The notes under the pieces: generated by a model
Databases searched by the model: none
What the model was told of the DNA's origin: nothing
The model's input: the letters and a program-made list of their open reading frames with translations, nothing else
In this document: in pieces, positions 7,300-9,439 of the stretch
How the letters are laid out: the number at the start of each line of letters is the position of its first letter
Position numbering within the stretch: the first letter of the stretch is position 1
Translations under genes and position numbers: made by a program
Source of the DNA: Marinilabiliales bacterium
GTDB taxonomy: Bacteria; Bacteroidota; Bacteroidia; Bacteroidales; UBA12077
NCBI GenBank assembly: GCA_002869305.1
Contig: PKTC01000367.1
Coordinates: 1-9,439 of the forward strand
Direction: 5' to 3'
Length of the DNA stretch: 9,439 nt

Positions 7300-8367
7300 A
7301 TGACAAAGAAATTTAGATCAGGAGTGTTATTCGGAGAAGAAGTTTCACATCTTTTTGAATATGCTAAAGAAAAGCAATTTGCCTTACCTGCTGTTAATGT
7401 TATTGGAACAAACTCAATAAATGCAGTTTTAGAAACTGCTCGTGAGATAAATTCTCCAGTTATAATACAATTTTCTAATAGCGGTGCAGCTTTTATTGCA
7501 GGTAAAGGGCTGTCAAACGAAAACCAAAAAGCAAGTATTGCAGGTGCAATATCTGGAGCACATCATGTGCATAACTTGGCTAAATATTACGATGTGCCTG
7601 TTATTCTGCATACTGATCATTGTGCTAAAAAGCTTATTCCTTGGGTTGAAGGATTAGTAGAGGCTGGTGTTGCTTTCTATGAAAAAAATAAGCAGCCTCT
7701 TTTTAGCTCGCATATGCTAGATCTAAGTGAAGAATCTTTAGAGGAAAATGTAGAGATTTCAAGATCTTTCTTGAATAAAATGAAAGATCTAGGAATGACA
7801 CTCGAAATAGAATTAGGTGTAACGGGGGGTGAAGAAGATGGAGTTGATAACACCAATGTTGATGCATCGAAATTATATACCCAACCCGAAGAAGTATCAT
7901 ATGCTTATGAGAATTTATTGAAAGTAAGTCCTAATTTTACAATTGCTGCATCATTTGGAAATGTTCATGGTGTTTATAAACCTGGGAATGTAGTCTTAAG
8001 TCCAGAGATATTAAATAATTCACAAAAGTTGATTCAAAAGAAATTTAACACGAAAGAAAAGCCTGTTAATTTTGTATTTCACGGTGGGTCTGGTTCAGAG
8101 AAAGAAAAAATTACTGAAGCAATTAGTTATGGAGCTATAAAAATGAATATTGATACTGATTTGCAGTGGGCCATGTGGAAAGGAATCTTAGAATATTATA
8201 AAGATAAACAAGGATTTCTTCAATGCCAGATAGGAAATACAGAGGATCCTGATGGACCAAATAAGAAATTTTACGATCCAAGAGTTTGGTTAAGAGAAGG
8301 TGAGAAAAGTTTTATAAAAAGATTGTTTGAAGCTTATAAAGATCTTAATGCGGAAAATAGAAATTAA
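7300..8367 (+). CDS. fbaA: Class II fructose-bisphosphate aldolase (FbaA type, class IIA)
   Basis: This is a Zn2+-dependent cytoplasmic aldolase catalysing the same reversible cleavage of fructose 1,6-bisphosphate as the preceding gene, by an unrelated mechanism. At 355 aa it aligns with E. coli FbaA with an almost constant offset of three residues. Catalytic and metal residues are all present: HTDHCAKK (104-111) with catalytic D106 and Zn ligand H107; EIELG (169-173) with E171; NVHG with Zn ligand H223; FHGGSGS (260-266) with Zn ligand H261; and KMNIDTD (281-287) for phosphate and substrate binding. The sequence GGEEDGVDN (176-184) marks the class IIA loop. The start at 7300 gives a normal N-terminus; an ATG at 7293 is in another frame and stops after seven codons. 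The gene has its own promoter and a strong terminator, so it looks independent of fbaB. Classically this enzyme carries the glycolytic flux. Confidence 0.97.
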   Translation: MTKKFRSGVLFGEEVSHLFEYAKEKQFALPAVNVIGTNSINAVLETAREINSPVIIQFSNSGAAFIAGKGLSNENQKASIAGAISGAHHVHNLAKYYDVPVILHTDHCAKKLIPWVEGLVEAGVAFYEKNKQPLFSSHMLDLSEESLEENVEISRSFLNKMKDLGMTLEIELGVTGGEEDGVDNTNVDASKLYTQPEEVSYAYENLLKVSPNFTIAASFGNVHGVYKPGNVVLSPEILNNSQKLIQKKFNTKEKPVNFVFHGGSGSEKEKITEAISYGAIKMNIDTDLQWAMWKGILEYYKDKQGFLQCQIGNTEDPDGPNKKFYDPRVWLREGEKSFIKRLFEAYKDLNAENRN

Positions 8368-8390
8368 AATTGTTTTATGATAGTATTTTG

Positions 8391-8427
8391 AGCCGTCTTA
8401 TTAAATATTAAGACGGCTTTTATTTTT
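8391..8427 (+). terminator. Intrinsic terminator after the class II aldolase gene
   Basis: A perfect 10-bp stem, AGCCGTCTTA (8391-8400) with TAAGACGGCT (8409-8418), has an 8-nt A/T loop and is followed by a T-rich tail (TTTATTTTT to 8427). It begins 24 nt after the fbaA stop, the same distance as the terminator behind fbaB. Confidence 0.92.
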
Positions 8428-8441
8428 CTGTTAAACCATAT

Positions 8442-8472
8442 TTTGCAAATAGATTCAATTTTTGTAAAATTG
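8442..8472 (+). promoter_or_regulatory. Bacteroidota-type promoter for the NSS symporter
   Basis: A TTTG -33 element (8442-8445), a 19-nt spacer and TAAAATTG (8465-8472; one mismatch to TAnnTTTG) lie between the fbaA terminator and the symporter start at 8501. The predicted leader is about 22-25 nt and ends in a run of ten A that includes the A of the start codon, with no Shine-Dalgarno motif. The layout is the same as that of the fbaA promoter. Confidence 0.6.
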
Positions 8473-8500
8473 CCTTTTCTTGTACCTTAATAAAAAAAAA

Positions 8501-9439
8501 ATGGCAAATGTAGATTTTTCAAATAGAGATAGTTTTGGGAGTAAATTTGGTGTAATTGCGGCAACAGCTGGTTCTGCTGTAGGGTTAGGAAATATATGGA
8601 GGTTTCCATATGTTGCAGGTGAGAGTATAGGAGGTGCTTTTGTGCTAATCTATTTAGCATTTATTTTTATTATTGGTGTCCCTGTTATGCTCTCTGAATT
8701 TACAATTGGTCGCAAGGCAAAATTAAATACATTTGGAGCATTCAAAAAATTAGCCCCTGGAAAACCCTGGTATATAATCGGAATAATGGGACTTGTTGCA
8801 GCTTTTTTCATACTTGCCTTTTATAGCACCATTGCAGGATGGACCCTTGAGTATATTGTAAAAGCTTTTGCAAACGGGTTCGAGAATCAAAATACGACAA
8901 TCATTTTTGAAAGTTTTAAATCTTCTACTTTCAGACCATTATTATGGCAGTTTGTATTTATGGGACTTACTGCCTGGATTGTTTTTTCAGGTGTAAAAGA
9001 TGGAATAGAAAAGTACACAAAAATATTAATGCCATTATTGTTTGTTCTTATTGTAATTATGTGTGTTAGATCGCTTACGCTCGATGGAGCATCCAAGGGA
9101 TTAGAGTTTTTATTTAAACCAGATTTCTCAAAGATTACCTGGGGGGTGATATTAGAAGCTCTTGGTCAGGCTGCATTTTCACTTAGCATAGGTATGGGAG
9201 CATTAATAACTTATGGTAGTTACATAAATAAAGATAATAACCTACCAAAAACTGCATTTCAGGTTTCATTAGCCGATACCTTAATAGCATTATTAGCCGG
9301 AGTAATGATATTTCCAGCCGTTTTCGCATTAGGTATGAACCCGGAAGCAGGTCCAGGACTTGTTTTTCAAGTGTTACCTGAATTATTTATGAAAATGCCC
9401 GGGGGATATGTTTTCTCCATAGTATTTTTTATTTTACTT
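8501..9439 (+). CDS. Sodium:neurotransmitter/amino-acid symporter (NSS/SNF family), 3'-truncated
   Basis: This is an inner-membrane Na+-coupled transporter of the LeuT-fold NSS family, which in bacteria mostly imports amino acids; the substrate cannot be told from sequence. The frame is open from ATG 8501 to the window end (313 codons), covering roughly TM1 to the start of TM8 of an expected 11-12. Seen in sequence: TM1 with AGSAVGLGNIWRFPY (23-37), whose unwound part binds Na+ and substrate in LeuT; TM2 (48-66); TM3 (about 93-112) with the Tyr of AFYSTIAG; TM6 with ALGQAAFSLSIGMGALITYGSY (220-241), the second unwound substrate/ion segment; and TM7 with ADTLIALLAG (258-267). D259 probably corresponds to the TM7 acidic residue of chloride-independent bacterial members (LeuT Glu290, Tyt1 Asp286). 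The NSS signature after WRFPY reads ESIGGAF where NGGGAF is usual. The reading frame shows no damage. It is probably the first gene of its own transcript. Confidence 0.93.
   Translation, partial: MANVDFSNRDSFGSKFGVIAATAGSAVGLGNIWRFPYVAGESIGGAFVLIYLAFIFIIGVPVMLSEFTIGRKAKLNTFGAFKKLAPGKPWYIIGIMGLVAAFFILAFYSTIAGWTLEYIVKAFANGFENQNTTIIFESFKSSTFRPLLWQFVFMGLTAWIVFSGVKDGIEKYTKILMPLLFVLIVIMCVRSLTLDGASKGLEFLFKPDFSKITWGVILEALGQAAFSLSIGMGALITYGSYINKDNNLPKTAFQVSLADTLIALLAGVMIFPAVFALGMNPEAGPGLVFQVLPELFMKMPGGYVFSIVFFILL

Noticed and set aside
7293..7316. Seven-codon out-of-frame ORF overlapping the fbaA start
   Set aside because: ATG at 7293 followed by TAG at 7314 could act as a decoy, but such short ORFs are expected by chance in this AT-rich sequence and nothing else supports it.
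7703..7900. 65-codon open frame on the minus strand inside fbaA
   Set aside because: It overlaps catalytic regions of a clearly conserved gene and has no protein-like features.
8887..9096. 69-codon open frame on the minus strand inside the symporter gene
   Set aside because: It is antisense to TM segments of the NSS gene and has no leader or family resemblance.

Overview
This is about 9.4 kb of AT-rich DNA that reads as ordinary core chromosome of a member of the Bacteroidota, probably a Bacteroidales/Marinilabiliales-type organism. The evidence is a PorT-type type IX secretion gene, an Omp85/TamL-type lipoprotein assembly factor, promoters of the Bacteroidota TTTG / TAnnTTTG class, A-rich leaders instead of Shine-Dalgarno sites, and a menaquinone-type UbiE. 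The order-level placement is inference.

Layout. (1) 1-1304 is the C-terminal part of purL (purine synthesis, 5' end outside the window), followed after 10 nt by the GTG-started menaquinone/ubiquinone methyltransferase gene ubiE (1315-2037). (2) 2097-2807 is porT, a signal-peptide-bearing beta-barrel component of the type IX secretion system. It runs convergently, with a 4-nt gap, into a SpoU/TrmH-family RNA 2'-O-ribose methyltransferase gene on the minus strand (2812-3594). (3) Divergent from that gene is a TamL-like Omp85 lipoprotein gene (best start TTG 3649, end 5988). (4) Two unrelated fructose-bisphosphate aldolases follow in tandem: class I FbaB type (6112-7170) and class II FbaA type (7300-8367). 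(5) 8501 to the window end is the first 313 codons of a Na+-coupled neurotransmitter:amino-acid symporter (NSS family).

The genes fall into functional blocks: purine and quinone metabolism, outer-membrane/secretion biogenesis with an RNA-modification gene embedded, and central carbon metabolism with duplicated aldolase chemistry. Both aldolase genes end in clear intrinsic terminators. The class II aldolase and symporter genes carry very similar 35-bp promoter regions, so the right-hand third looks like a row of single-gene transcription units. No stretch over 300 nt lacks a gene, and the intergenic gaps of 123-133 nt are explained by promoters and terminators.

I found no mobile element, CRISPR array, RNA gene or defence-like cassette, and no evidence for an undescribed multi-gene system. 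The items most worth a second look are an 11-residue tandem repeat in PurL, the side-by-side class I/class II aldolases with separate transcription signals, the near-matching promoters, the unresolved start of the TamL-like gene, and an atypical NSS signature in the symporter.
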